This document shows, in pieces, positions 27,594 to 39,900 of a stretch of 64,000 bases of DNA (positions are counted from its first letter, which is position 1; every line of letters starts with the position of its first letter). Source of the DNA: Streptomyces sp. NBC_00377 (GTDB taxonomy: Bacteria > Actinomycetota > Actinomycetes > Streptomycetales > Streptomycetaceae); assembly GCF_036075115.1 (NCBI RefSeq), contig NZ_CP107958.1, positions 3,782,001 through 3,846,000 on the forward strand, in the 5' to 3' direction. A program made the translations under genes and the position numbers. The notes under the pieces are model-generated. The model was not told the DNA's origin and did no database searches. It saw only the letters and a program-made list of their open reading frames with translations.

Positions 27594-27618
27594 CCGACCC
27601 ACGCGGTCGGGTGTGTCG
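27594..27618 (-). promoter_or_regulatory. Conserved leader hairpin of the rpsL operon
   Basis: The same 25-base hairpin element as in the S10 leader, here about 50-75 bases upstream of the rpsL GTG, in the same orientation relative to transcription. Confidence 0.65.
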
Positions 27619-27739
27619 GATCCTGCGGACTTCCGCCGCTAAGCAGGAAGAGGCACAGATCACGGTGGCCGCTAGCTGGGCCCCGTGTGCGGTTGAAGAC
27701 ACGCACGAGGGCCAGGGCACACCCCAGGCACAAGGTCTG

Positions 27740-27768
27740 AGCGTACCTAGCGCATTCACTCCGGTCAA
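27740..27768 (-). promoter_or_regulatory. Promoter of the rpsL operon
   Basis: Minus-strand TTGACC (27763-27768), 17-base spacer, TACGCT (27740-27745). A near-ideal HrdB promoter, giving a leader of about 190 bases that contains the shared hairpin. Confidence 0.75.
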
Positions 27769-27800
27769 AACAGAAGCCCCGCCGCCGACACGCCGGAGGT

Positions 27801-28895
27801 TTACGAGCGCCGTCCCGGCCCCTGTGGTACCGGGGCCTGGGCGTTCGCCGAGCCCGTCGGCGGCGGACCCGGGGAACCCGCCGGGGACGGCACGGCGGCC
27901 GTGCGCGCCGCCCCGCCCGACGCGGTGCCGGCCGCCGTGTCCGCCGCCGTGTCGTGGCCGATGAAGTACGTCGGACGGTTCTGCACGGCCGTGTAGATGC
28001 GGCCGACGTACTCGCCGAGCAGACCCACGCAGACCAACTGGACCGCGCCGATGAACAGCACGCCGATGAAGAGGGACGTCCAGCCGGGGACGGTGTGCTG
28101 GAAGGCGTGGGCGCTCAGGGTGTAGACCATCAGCCCCAGGCAGACCAGGAACGCGAAACCGCCCAGCCAGGTGGCGATGCGCAGCGGCGCCGCGGAGAAG
28201 CCCGTGACGCTGTCGACGGCCAGCCGGATCATCCGGCCGAGCGGGTACTTGCTCTGGCCGGCCGGCCGCGGGGCGCGCTCGTAGGTGACCTCGCCGCTGG
28301 GAAAACCCAGCCAGGGCACGAGGAGCCGGTAGACGCGCTGCTGGTCCGGCAGCGCCTTCAGAGCCTCCACGGCGGCCCGGCTCAGCAGCCGGAAGTCACC
28401 GGCCTGGGCCGGCACGGAAGGCCCCGCGAGACGGCGGACGAGCCGGTAGTACAGGCCCGCCGTCCACCGCTTGAAGCCGGTGTCGCTGGCCCGGTCGGCA
28501 CGGATGCCGTAGACGATGTCGAGGCTCTCGGCGCGGGCCAGCCCGAGCATCTCGGGGATCTTCTCGGGCGGGTCCTGGAGGTCGGCGTCGATGCTGACCA
28601 CGTACGCGCCGTGCGCGCGGTCCAGACCCGCGGTCAGGGCGGCCTGGTGGCCGGAGTTGCGGCGCAGGCCGATGACCCGCAGTTCCGGCCAGCCGAGCCG
28701 GAAGGCGGCGAGCAGCTCGGCGGTGCGGTCGGTGCTGCCGTCGTCCACCGCGACGACCTCGTAGCCGACCCCGAGGTCCGCCAGGACCGGGCGCAACCGG
28801 CTGACCAGGGCGGGCAGGACCTCTTCCTCGTTGTACATGGGTATGACGACCGACAAGACGGTCGCCGCCGCCGTGGTGCTCGGCGCTTCGGTCAC
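27801..28895 (-). CDS. GT2 family glycosyltransferase, polyprenyl-phosphate sugar synthase type
   Basis: 364 aa. The GT-A catalytic domain (about 12-245) shows LSVVIPMYNEEEVLPALVSR, VDDGSTDRT and the nucleotide/metal DxD-type SIDADLQDPPE; the layout matches dolichol/undecaprenyl-phosphate mannose or glucose synthases (DPM1/ArnC-like). Two membrane helices follow (about 250-275 and 285-310: IATWLGGFAFLVCLGLMVYT and LFIGVLFIGAVQLVCVGLLG), then EYVGRIYTAVQNRPTYFIG and a Pro/Ala/Gly-rich tail. GTG at 28895 has GGGAGGA upstream. Likely makes lipid-linked sugar for the divergent PIG-V-like transferase; the sugar is not known. Confidence 0.85.
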   Translation of the reverse strand: MTEAPSTTAAATVLSVVIPMYNEEEVLPALVSRLRPVLADLGVGYEVVAVDDGSTDRTAELLAAFRLGWPELRVIGLRRNSGHQAALTAGLDRAHGAYVVSIDADLQDPPEKIPEMLGLARAESLDIVYGIRADRASDTGFKRWTAGLYYRLVRRLAGPSVPAQAGDFRLLSRAAVEALKALPDQQRVYRLLVPWLGFPSGEVTYERAPRPAGQSKYPLGRMIRLAVDSVTGFSAAPLRIATWLGGFAFLVCLGLMVYTLSAHAFQHTVPGWTSLFIGVLFIGAVQLVCVGLLGEYVGRIYTAVQNRPTYFIGHDTAADTAAGTASGGAARTAAVPSPAGSPGPPPTGSANAQAPVPQGPGRRS

Positions 28896-28940
28896 CCGTC
28901 CTCCCCCAACCTGTGGCGCACATGTGCGACTCTGTTGCGA

Positions 28941-28964
28941 TCTTATGACCGCACTCTTATGACC
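28941..28964. promoter_or_regulatory. Tandem direct repeat in a divergent promoter region
   Basis: TCTTATGACC occurs twice (28941-28950 and 28955-28964) separated by GCAC, a 14-base period, midway between the GT2 gene and the divergent membrane mannosyltransferase-like gene. A plausible binding site for one regulator of both genes. Confidence 0.45.
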
Positions 28965-29035
28965 AAACGTCACGATCATCCGGACAACGGTGCCGCCCCT
29001 GGATGTCCGGCGATCGGCCGAGGGGGACCCCAGCC

Positions 29036-30313
29036 ATGAGCACGGCTTCCAGCGATACGGCGACGGACCCCGCCGTGCCCGACGGGCCGAAGGAGCGCTC
29101 CCCCGGACCGCTCCGCCTGACCCTGCCGGACGGTGTACGACCGTACCTCGCTCCGCTGCTCCTGTACGGCGTGACGAAGCTGGTGGGCCTGGGTGTGTTC
29201 GCCTGGCTCCTGGAGTGGGCCGACGAGTACCAGAAGAAGAACCCCCGCTTCGGCGGCGGCGCCCACTGGTGGGACGTCCTGGCCACCTGGGACGGCTGGT
29301 GGTACCTCCAGGTCGCCGAGAAGGGCTACGACCCCCGGCCCCTGGAGCCGCTCGCCCCGGGCGGACTGTTCACCGTCAAGCAGAACTCGGTCGCCTTCTT
29401 CCCGCTGTACCCGGGACTGATCCGGGGCGTCTCCGAGATCACCGGGCTGGGTCTGTACGGCTCCGGGATCCTGGTCTCGGTCGTCGCCTCCTTCGTCGCG
29501 GCCGCCGGCATCTACGCCGTGGTCGCGATGCTCGCCGGGGTACGGGCGGGCACGATCGCGGCCGGCCTGTGGGCGGTGGTGCCCGGCGCGGGCGTGGAGT
29601 GGGCGCTCTACTCGGAGTCGGTCTTCGTCGCCATCGCCTCCTGGTGCTGCTACTGCGTGATGAAGCGGCGGTGGGTGGCGGCGGGCCTGCTCGCCTTCGT
29701 GGCCGGGCTCAACCGGCCGACGTCCGCCGCGCTCATCGGCGCGGTCGGACTGGCCGCGATCGTCACCCTGGCCCGGCGGGAGAGCCGGCGCGAGCACGGG
29801 GTCTCGGGGCCCCTGTACGCCATGTTCGCCGCACCGCTCGGCCTGCTCACCTACGTCACCTGGGTCGGACTCGGCATGGGCGACCTCACCGCGTACTTCA
29901 CGCTCCAGCGCGAAGGGTGGGCGCACTACTTCGACTTCGGCTCCTACACCCTCGACGTGCTGGCCAACACGGCGGTCGGTCGCCACGACTACCTGTTCGC
30001 GTTCTCCGTCCCCGACCTCCTCGGCGTCCAGCTGGTGCTGGCGCTGCCTTTCCTCATCGCGCTGATGCTGCGCAGGAAACCGCCGCTGGTGCTGGTGGCG
30101 TACACGCTGGCCAGCGTGATCACCGTGCTGGGCACCCAGCAGATGTTCGGCAACACGGGGCGGTACCTGCTGCCGGTCTTCCCGTTGCTGCTGGCCCCGG
30201 CGGCCGCGATGAGCCGGCTGAAGTGGCCGAGCCTGACGGTGTTCTTCGGGACGGCGGCCATCGCTTCGGGGTGGTACGCGCACTACGTCATCTTCGAGCT
30301 GGGGATCCCGTGA
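29036..30313 (+). CDS. PIG-V-like membrane glycosyltransferase (putative mannosyltransferase)
   Basis: 425 aa polytopic membrane protein with about ten hydrophobic segments. A large first loop carries WWDVLATWDGWWYLQVAEKG and the family-typical FFPLYPGLIRG; such GT-C enzymes use lipid-phosphate sugars, matching the divergent DPM1-like gene. Other landmarks are ALYSESVFVAIASWCCYCVM and GNTGRYLLPVFPLLL. ATG at 29036 is chosen for its GAGGGGG Shine-Dalgarno; an ATG at 29003 lacks one. Substrate and acceptor are inferred only from family. Confidence 0.75.
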   Translation: MSTASSDTATDPAVPDGPKERSPGPLRLTLPDGVRPYLAPLLLYGVTKLVGLGVFAWLLEWADEYQKKNPRFGGGAHWWDVLATWDGWWYLQVAEKGYDPRPLEPLAPGGLFTVKQNSVAFFPLYPGLIRGVSEITGLGLYGSGILVSVVASFVAAAGIYAVVAMLAGVRAGTIAAGLWAVVPGAGVEWALYSESVFVAIASWCCYCVMKRRWVAAGLLAFVAGLNRPTSAALIGAVGLAAIVTLARRESRREHGVSGPLYAMFAAPLGLLTYVTWVGLGMGDLTAYFTLQREGWAHYFDFGSYTLDVLANTAVGRHDYLFAFSVPDLLGVQLVLALPFLIALMLRRKPPLVLVAYTLASVITVLGTQQMFGNTGRYLLPVFPLLLAPAAAMSRLKWPSLTVFFGTAAIASGWYAHYVIFELGIP

Positions 30314-30452
30314 CCCACCGCGGGCCACCGCGACCGCGAGCGGCGTCCGGGCGCCCCCGAGGCTCTCACCTGAGTGCCGGGCGCCCATGACCGCCATGCA
30401 GCCCCGTAGGCCCTGAGAGCGCCGCCAGGGGCCTCCCCCCGCCGGACACGCC

Positions 30453-30493
30453 GAAGGGCGGCCACCCCGTACGCAACGGGGTGACCGCCCTTC
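30453..30493 (-). terminator. Terminator of rpoBC
   Basis: An 18-bp stem, GAAGGGCGGCCACCCCGT (30453-30470) with ACGGGGTGACCGCCCTTC (30476-30493), loop ACGCA; the single mismatch is a G-U pair in the rpoC transcript. It starts 20 bases after the rpoC stop. Confidence 0.85.
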
Positions 30494-30512
30494 AGTACTT
30501 CAGACGTACGCC

Positions 30513-34412
<3,900 letters not shown>

Positions 34413-34471
34413 TATGCGTCAATCCCTCTCAGGGTTGTAAGTCTTGGGGTCTGATACGGGGGTCCTGGGGC

Positions 34472-34501
34472 CGGCGGGGCTCAACGTCGTGAGCCCCGCC
34501 G
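34472..34501 (-). promoter_or_regulatory. Hairpin in the rpoB-rpoC spacer
   Basis: A perfect 11-bp inverted repeat CGGCGGGGCTC (34472-34482) / GAGCCCCGCCG (34491-34501) with an 8-base loop directly after the rpoB stop. No T run, so more likely an mRNA-stabilising or attenuating structure than a full terminator. Confidence 0.5.
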
Positions 34502-34509
34502 AACTCCCG

Positions 34510-37500
34510 TCAGACCTCTTCGACGCTGCTCGGCTCACGCCGGGACAGGTCGATGCCGAGCTCCTCCGCAGCGCGGAAGACATCCTCGTCGGTGTCACGC
34601 ATCTCGATGGACATACCGTCACTGGACAGCACCTCCACGTTCAGGCAGAGAGACTGCATCTCCTTGATGAGCACCTTGAAGGACTCGGGGATGCCGGGCT
34701 CGGGGATGTTCTCGCCCTTGACGATGGCCTCGTAGACCTTCACGCGGCCGGTGACGTCGTCGGACTTGATCGTCAGCAGCTCCTGGAGGGCGTACGCGGC
34801 GCCATAAGCCTCCAGCGCCCACACCTCCATCTCGCCGAACCGCTGACCGCCGAACTGCGCCTTACCACCCAGCGGCTGCTGGGTGATCATCGAGTACGGA
34901 CCGGTCGAACGGGCGTGGAGCTTGTCGTCGACCAGGTGGTGCAGCTTCAGGATGTACATGTAGCCGACCGAGATCGGGTCCGGGAACGGCTCACCGCTAC
35001 GGCCGTCGAACATCCGCGCCTTACCGGTCGGGAGCACCATGCGCTCGCCGTCGCGGTTCGGGATGGTGTGGTTCAGCAGGCCCGCGAGCTCGTCCTCACG
35101 TGCACCGTCGAAGACCGGGGTGGCCACGTTGGTACCCGGGGCGACCTGGTCGGCGCCGATGACCTGGAGACGCTGAGCCCAGTCCTCGCCGAGACCGGAG
35201 ACGTCCCAGCCGCGGCTGGCGAGCCAGCCGAGGTGGATCTCCAGCACCTGTCCCGGGTTCATTCGGGACGGCACACCCAGCGGGTTGAGGATGATGTCGA
35301 CCGGGGTCCCGTCCTCGAGGAACGGCATGTCCTCGATGGGCAGGATCTTGGAGATGACACCCTTGTTGCCGTGACGGCCGGCGAGCTTGTCACCGTCCGT
35401 GATCTTGCGCTTCTGCGCCACGTAGACCCGAACCAGCTGGTTCACGCCCGGCGGCAGCTCGTCGCCCTCTTCACGGTCGAAGACGCGGACGCCGATGACC
35501 TTGCCGATCTCGCCGTGCGGCACCTTCAGCGAGGTGTCACGGACCTCACGGGCCTTCTCGCCGAAGATCGCGCGCAGCAGGCGCTCCTCCGGGGTCAGCT
35601 CGGTCTCGCCCTTGGGCGTGACCTTGCCGACGAGGATGTCACCGGCGACGACCTCGGCACCGATACGGATGATGCCGCGCTCGTCGAGGTCGGCGAGGAC
35701 CTCCTCGGAGACGTTCGGGATGTCCCGGGTGATCTCCTCGGGGCCGAGCTTGGTGTCACGGGCGTCGACCTCGTGCTCCTCGATGTGGATCGAGGAGAGG
35801 ACGTCGTCCTGCACGAGGCGCTGCGACAGGATGATCGCGTCCTCGTAGTTGTGACCCTCCCACGGCATGAACGCCACGAGCAGGTTCTTGCCCAGGGCCA
35901 TCTCGCCGTTCTCGGTGGCCGGGCCGTCGGCGAGGACCTGGCCGGTGATGATCCGGTCGCCCTCGTTGACGATGACCTTCTGGTTGACCGAGGTGCCCTG
36001 GTTGGACCGGGAGAACTTGGCCAGGCGGTACGTGATGTACGTGCCGTCGTCGTTGGTCGTGGTGATGTAGTCCGCGGAGACCTCCTGGACCACACCGTCC
36101 TTCTCGGCCCTGACCACGTCGCCGGCGTCGACGGCGGAGCGGTACTCCATGCCGGTGCCGACGAGCGGGGCCTCGCTCTTGATGAGCGGCACGGCCTGAC
36201 GCATCATGTTCGCGCCCATGAGGGCACGGTTGGCGTCGTCGTGCTCGAGGAACGGGATCATGGCGGTCGCGACCGACACCATCTGGCGCGGCGAGACGTC
36301 CATGTAGTCCACGTCGTCACCGGGGACGTAGTCGACCTCGCCGCCACGGCGGCGGACCAGGACGCGGTTCTCGGTGAAGCGCAGGTCGTCGTCGAGCGTG
36401 GCGTTGGCCTGCGCGATGACGAACCGGTCCTCTTCGTCGGCCGTCAGGTAGTCGACCTCGTCGGTGACGACGCCGTCGGTGACCCGGCGGTACGGCGTCT
36501 CCACGAAGCCGAACGCGTTGACGCGGCCGTAGGAGGCGAGCGAGCCGATCAGACCGATGTTCGGGCCTTCGGGCGTCTCGATCGGGCACATGCGTCCGTA
36601 GTGGGACGGGTGCACGTCACGGACCTCGAAGCCGGCCCGCTCACGGGACAGACCACCCGGGCCGAGCGCGTTGAGACGACGCTTGTGCGTCAGACCCGAC
36701 AGCGGGTTGTTCTGGTCCATGAACTGCGACAGCTGGCTGGTGCCGAAGAACTCCTTGATGGAGGCGACGACCGGCCGGATGTTGATCAGGGTCTGCGGCG
36801 TGATCGCCTCGACGTCCTGGGTCGTCATGCGCTCGCGCACGACGCGCTCCATACGCGCCAGACCCGTACGGACCTGGTTCTGGATGAGCTCGCCGACGCT
36901 GCGGATACGACGGTTGCCGAAGTGGTCGATGTCATCGGTCTCGACCATGATCGAGCGGCCGGACTCGCCGACCGTCTCGGTCTCCCCGGCGTGCAGCTTC
37001 ACCAGGTACTTGATGGTCGCGATGACGTCCTCGACGGTCAGCACGCCCGCGTTGAGCGGGGCCTCGCCGCCGAGCTTCTTGTTGACCTTGTAGCGGCCGA
37101 CCTTGGCCAGGTCGTAGCGCTTCGGGTTGAAGTAGAGGTTCTCGAGCAGCGTCTGCGCGGCCTCACGGGTCGGCGGCTCGCCCGGACGCAGCTTGCGGTA
37201 GATGTCCAGCAGCGCGTCGTCCTGGCCCTGGGTGTGGTCCTTCTCCAGGGTGGCGCGCATGGACTCGTACTCGCCGAACTCCTCGAGGATCTGCTCGGTG
37301 GTCCAGCCGAGAGCCTTCAGAAGGACGGTGACGGACTGCTTGCGCTTGCGGTCGATGCGCACACCGACCATGTCGCGCTTGTCGATCTCCAGCTCCAGCC
37401 AGGCACCCCGGGAGGGGATGACCTTGGCGGAGAAGATGTCCTTGTCGGACGTCTTGTCGATGGAGGAGTCGAAGTAGACACCCGGCGAACGGACCAGCTG

Positions 37501-37995
37501 CGACACCACGACACGCTCGGTGCCGTTGATGACGAAGGTGCCCTTGTTGGTCATGAGCGGGAAGTCGCCCATGAAGACCGTCTGGGACTTGATCTCGCCG
37601 GTCTCGTTGTTGGTGAACTCGGCCGTCACGAAGAGCGGGGCCGCGTACGTGAAGTCGCGGTCCTTGCACTCGTCGATGCTGTTCTTCGGCGGCTCGAAAC
37701 GGTGGTCGCGGAACGTCAGCGACATCGACCCGGAGAAGTCCTCGATCGGGGAGATCTCCTCGAAGATCTCCTCCAGACCGGACTTGGTGGGGACGTCCTG
37801 ACCGGAGTCCAGAGCGGCCTCGACGCGACCCTTCCAGGCTTCGTTGCCGAGCAGCCAGTCAAAGCTCTCGGTTTGCAGCGCGAGAAGGTTCGGAACCTCG
37901 AGGGGCTCCCGGATCTTTGCAAAGGAGATGCGCAGCGGGGCGGTGCTGGCGGCGTTGTTCGTATTCGCGATCGAGGCGTTGCGCGAGGCGGCCAA
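34510..37995 (-). CDS. rpoB: RNA polymerase beta subunit with Asn442 in the rifamycin cluster
   Basis: 1161 aa from a TTG start at 37995 with AAGGA 7 bases upstream, matching the Streptomyces length; an upstream GTG at 38025 is possible but less conserved. The rifamycin-cluster segment reads FGTSQLSQFMDQNNPLSGLT then HKRRLNALGPGG. Residue 442 is Asn (AAC, bases 36670-36672 read on the minus strand); the equivalent E. coli position is Ser531 and Ser is usual in Streptomyces. Ser433, Asp427, His437 and Arg440 are as usual. The rest (HPSHYGRMCPIETPEGPNIG, KRKITDGDKLAGRHGNKGV, C-terminal FKVLIKEMQSL) is intact. Confidence 0.97.
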   Translation of the reverse strand: MAASRNASIANTNNAASTAPLRISFAKIREPLEVPNLLALQTESFDWLLGNEAWKGRVEAALDSGQDVPTKSGLEEIFEEISPIEDFSGSMSLTFRDHRFEPPKNSIDECKDRDFTYAAPLFVTAEFTNNETGEIKSQTVFMGDFPLMTNKGTFVINGTERVVVSQLVRSPGVYFDSSIDKTSDKDIFSAKVIPSRGAWLELEIDKRDMVGVRIDRKRKQSVTVLLKALGWTTEQILEEFGEYESMRATLEKDHTQGQDDALLDIYRKLRPGEPPTREAAQTLLENLYFNPKRYDLAKVGRYKVNKKLGGEAPLNAGVLTVEDVIATIKYLVKLHAGETETVGESGRSIMVETDDIDHFGNRRIRSVGELIQNQVRTGLARMERVVRERMTTQDVEAITPQTLINIRPVVASIKEFFGTSQLSQFMDQNNPLSGLTHKRRLNALGPGGLSRERAGFEVRDVHPSHYGRMCPIETPEGPNIGLIGSLASYGRVNAFGFVETPYRRVTDGVVTDEVDYLTADEEDRFVIAQANATLDDDLRFTENRVLVRRRGGEVDYVPGDDVDYMDVSPRQMVSVATAMIPFLEHDDANRALMGANMMRQAVPLIKSEAPLVGTGMEYRSAVDAGDVVRAEKDGVVQEVSADYITTTNDDGTYITYRLAKFSRSNQGTSVNQKVIVNEGDRIITGQVLADGPATENGEMALGKNLLVAFMPWEGHNYEDAIILSQRLVQDDVLSSIHIEEHEVDARDTKLGPEEITRDIPNVSEEVLADLDERGIIRIGAEVVAGDILVGKVTPKGETELTPEERLLRAIFGEKAREVRDTSLKVPHGEIGKVIGVRVFDREEGDELPPGVNQLVRVYVAQKRKITDGDKLAGRHGNKGVISKILPIEDMPFLEDGTPVDIILNPLGVPSRMNPGQVLEIHLGWLASRGWDVSGLGEDWAQRLQVIGADQVAPGTNVATPVFDGAREDELAGLLNHTIPNRDGERMVLPTGKARMFDGRSGEPFPDPISVGYMYILKLHHLVDDKLHARSTGPYSMITQQPLGGKAQFGGQRFGEMEVWALEAYGAAYALQELLTIKSDDVTGRVKVYEAIVKGENIPEPGIPESFKVLIKEMQSLCLNVEVLSSDGMSIEMRDTDEDVFRAAEELGIDLSRREPSSVEEV

Positions 37996-38158
37996 GAGGG
38001 GGTCCTTCCGAGGGCTCGGACTCACTACGCGCGTACCGGCCCCTCTCCTGCGCACAGAGACAGAAATCCCAGGTTGGGGATTGTCTGGTCGTCCGGCTCA
38101 AGTGAGGGCATGCCCCTGGTGACGGGCAGGGAACAGCTAACAGGCAGCGCAAAGGGAC

Positions 38159-38188
38159 AGTGTAGCCACTTGGCACACCGATGTCCAA
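38159..38188 (-). promoter_or_regulatory. Candidate promoter of rpoBC
   Basis: Minus-strand TTGGAC (38183-38188), 18-base spacer, TACACT (38159-38164), about 165 bases upstream of the rpoB TTG and after the rplL hairpin. It would let rpoBC be transcribed apart from rplJL. Confidence 0.65.
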
Positions 38189-38449
38189 TGCGTGTTACTC
38201 GAGACCCTCGTAGTTCTCAACGCCCTCGTCTGCTAGCCGTCAACGCACCCTGATACTGCCCTCTTCGCCGTCGATCCATGCCTCGGATACGGATCGTTGT
38301 GACGACGCGTCCTGAGAATTGCGCGCTGCGTGCGGTTCGTCAAGGCCCCCCTGCGCGGCGAACGGCGCTCGAGGACACGATGAAGATCACCATACCCCCC
38401 GGTCAAGGGGGTACAAGGCAACCGTGGCCGCGCTCCCAGGAACGCCGAA

Positions 38450-38477
38450 GAGCGACCACCCAGATGGATGATCGCTC
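38450..38477 (-). terminator. Attenuator/terminator after rplL
   Basis: GAGCGACCA (38450-38458) pairs with TGATCGCTC (38469-38477), with one mismatch that becomes G-U in RNA, about 75 bases past the rplL stop. The rest of 38056-38551 holds no gene; a short GC hairpin (CCCCC/GGGGG near 38396-38410) is also present. Confidence 0.5.
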
Positions 38478-38551
38478 CTCGGTGCGTGAGCGTTACAGCC
38501 CCGGAGGGACTGATTCAGCCTGCGCGTCCGGTCGTCGCCGACCGGAGGGTG

Positions 38552-38938
38552 TTACTTGACCTCGACGGAGGCGCCGGCGGCCTTGAGGGACTCGGCAGCC
38601 TTCTCCGCGGCCTCCTTGGCGACCTTCTCGAGGACGGGCTTCGGGGCGCCGTCGACGAGGTCCTTGGCCTCCTTCAGACCCAGGGAGGTCAGCTCGCGCA
38701 CGACCTTGATGACCTGGATCTTCTTCTCGCCCGCGCCGGTGAGGACGACGTCGAACTCGTCCTGCTCCTCGACGGCGTCGGCCGGGGCGCCCGGGACGGC
38801 GGGGCCGGCAACGGCGACCGCGGCGGCGGCGGTGACGTCGAACTTCTCCTCGAACGCCTTCACGAACTCGGAGAGCTCGATGAGGGTGAGGTTCTCGAAC
38901 TGCGCGAGCAGCTCTTCCTGGGACAGCTTCGTCGCCAT
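38552..38938 (-). CDS. rplL: 50S ribosomal protein L7/L12
   Basis: 128 aa stalk protein that recruits translational GTPases. N-terminal dimerisation part MATKLSQEELLAQFENLTLI, Ala/Val/Pro hinge, and a C-terminal domain with EFDVVLTGAGEKKIQVIKVV and GLKEAKDLVDGAPKPV. ATG at 38938 is the homologous start; six further in-frame codons upstream are ignored. Confidence 0.97.
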   Translation of the reverse strand: MATKLSQEELLAQFENLTLIELSEFVKAFEEKFDVTAAAAVAVAGPAVPGAPADAVEEQDEFDVVLTGAGEKKIQVIKVVRELTSLGLKEAKDLVDGAPKPVLEKVAKEAAEKAAESLKAAGASVEVK

Positions 38939-39049
38939 GGTGGGCGATCCTTCCATTCAATTCGGCAGGTGCCGGATGTACATGTCGGCGGGCGTACGTT
39001 CGGCCCGCGTCGACCGAGGCCTCAGGCCGCGGTCAAAGTGCGAGCCGAG

Positions 39050-39580
39050 TTACTCGGCACCGCCCTGCTCGTCCTGCTTGGCGCGAAGAGCGTCCACGGT
39101 GCGGACGAGCTTCGAGGGAAGCGCCTGGAAGAGCTGCGCAGCCTGGGACTGCTTGCCCTTGAAGGCACCCGCCAGCTTGGAGAGCAGAACCTCGCGGGAC
39201 TCGAGGTCCGCAAGCTTCTTGATCTCGTCGGCGGACAGCGCCTTGCCGTCAAGGACACCGCCCTTGATGACGAGGTTCGGGTTGTCCTTGGCGAAGTCAC
39301 GAAGACCCTTCGCCGACTCCACCGGGTCACCGGTGATGAAGGCGACCGCCGTCGGACCGTTGAACAGGTCGTCGAGCGTCGTGATCCCGGCCTCGTTGGC
39401 CGCAATCTTGGTCAGCGTGTTCTTCACCACGGCGTACTGGGCGTTCTCACCGAGCGAACGACGCAGCGTCTTGAGCTGCGCCACGGTGAGACCCCGGTAC
39501 TCGGTCAGCACGGCAGCGTTCGAGCTGCGGAACGCGTCCGTCAGCTCGGCCACCGCGGCAGCCTTGTCGGGCCTTGCCAT
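39050..39580 (-). CDS. rplJ: 50S ribosomal protein L10
   Basis: 176 aa: MARPDKAAAVAELTDAFRSS, TEYRGLTVAQLKTLRRSL and VVKNTLTKIAANEAG. Base of the L12 stalk. ATG at 39580 has GGAAGGAGG 10 bases upstream. An upstream leader with a strong hairpin is consistent with feedback control by L10. Confidence 0.96.
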   Translation of the reverse strand: MARPDKAAAVAELTDAFRSSNAAVLTEYRGLTVAQLKTLRRSLGENAQYAVVKNTLTKIAANEAGITTLDDLFNGPTAVAFITGDPVESAKGLRDFAKDNPNLVIKGGVLDGKALSADEIKKLADLESREVLLSKLAGAFKGKQSQAAQLFQALPSKLVRTVDALRAKQDEQGGAE

Positions 39581-39638
39581 AGAGCGTCGGCCTCCTTCCG
39601 GGTGATGAGGACCGCTCAGAAGGGGCTGGGACAACGAA

Positions 39639-39665
39639 ACGCCCCGGCGCAGGCGCACGGGGCGT
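39639..39665 (-). promoter_or_regulatory. rplJ leader hairpin (L10-leader-like)
   Basis: ACGCCCCG (39639-39646) and CGGGGCGT (39658-39665) form an 8-bp stem followed on the minus strand by TTTCGTT, about 60 bases before rplJ. Position and shape suit the bacterial L10 leader or an attenuator; I did not verify the L10-binding kink-turn. The remaining 39581-39900 gap has a TTGACG at about 39833-39838 but no clear -10. Confidence 0.5.
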
Positions 39666-39900
39666 AGCTCGACCGAACGAAATCCGTGGGAGGAGTCCAG
39701 TCCGGGAGCGTATCCACTGACACCTGCGCGGGTCGTCCGCATTGCAGCGGATCCTTCGGCCACCGCCCCCTCGAACGAGAGCACGGCAACGACCAGCGGT
39801 CTTTGGCTTCTGTAGGAGCGTACGGGAACGGGTCACCGTCAAGCAAATCCGCCCGTACGGGGATGCCCGTGAGCCCGCGCGGGGCTCGCGGCCGCGGGCT

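Noticed and set aside
34444..38253. Very long open frame (over 1200 codons) antisense to rpoB, and a similar one antisense to rpoC (30867-34454)
   Set aside because: High-GC codon bias leaves antisense frames open. The translations are Val/Leu/Asp/Arg-rich with no domain pattern, and the sense strand encodes full-length RpoB and RpoC.
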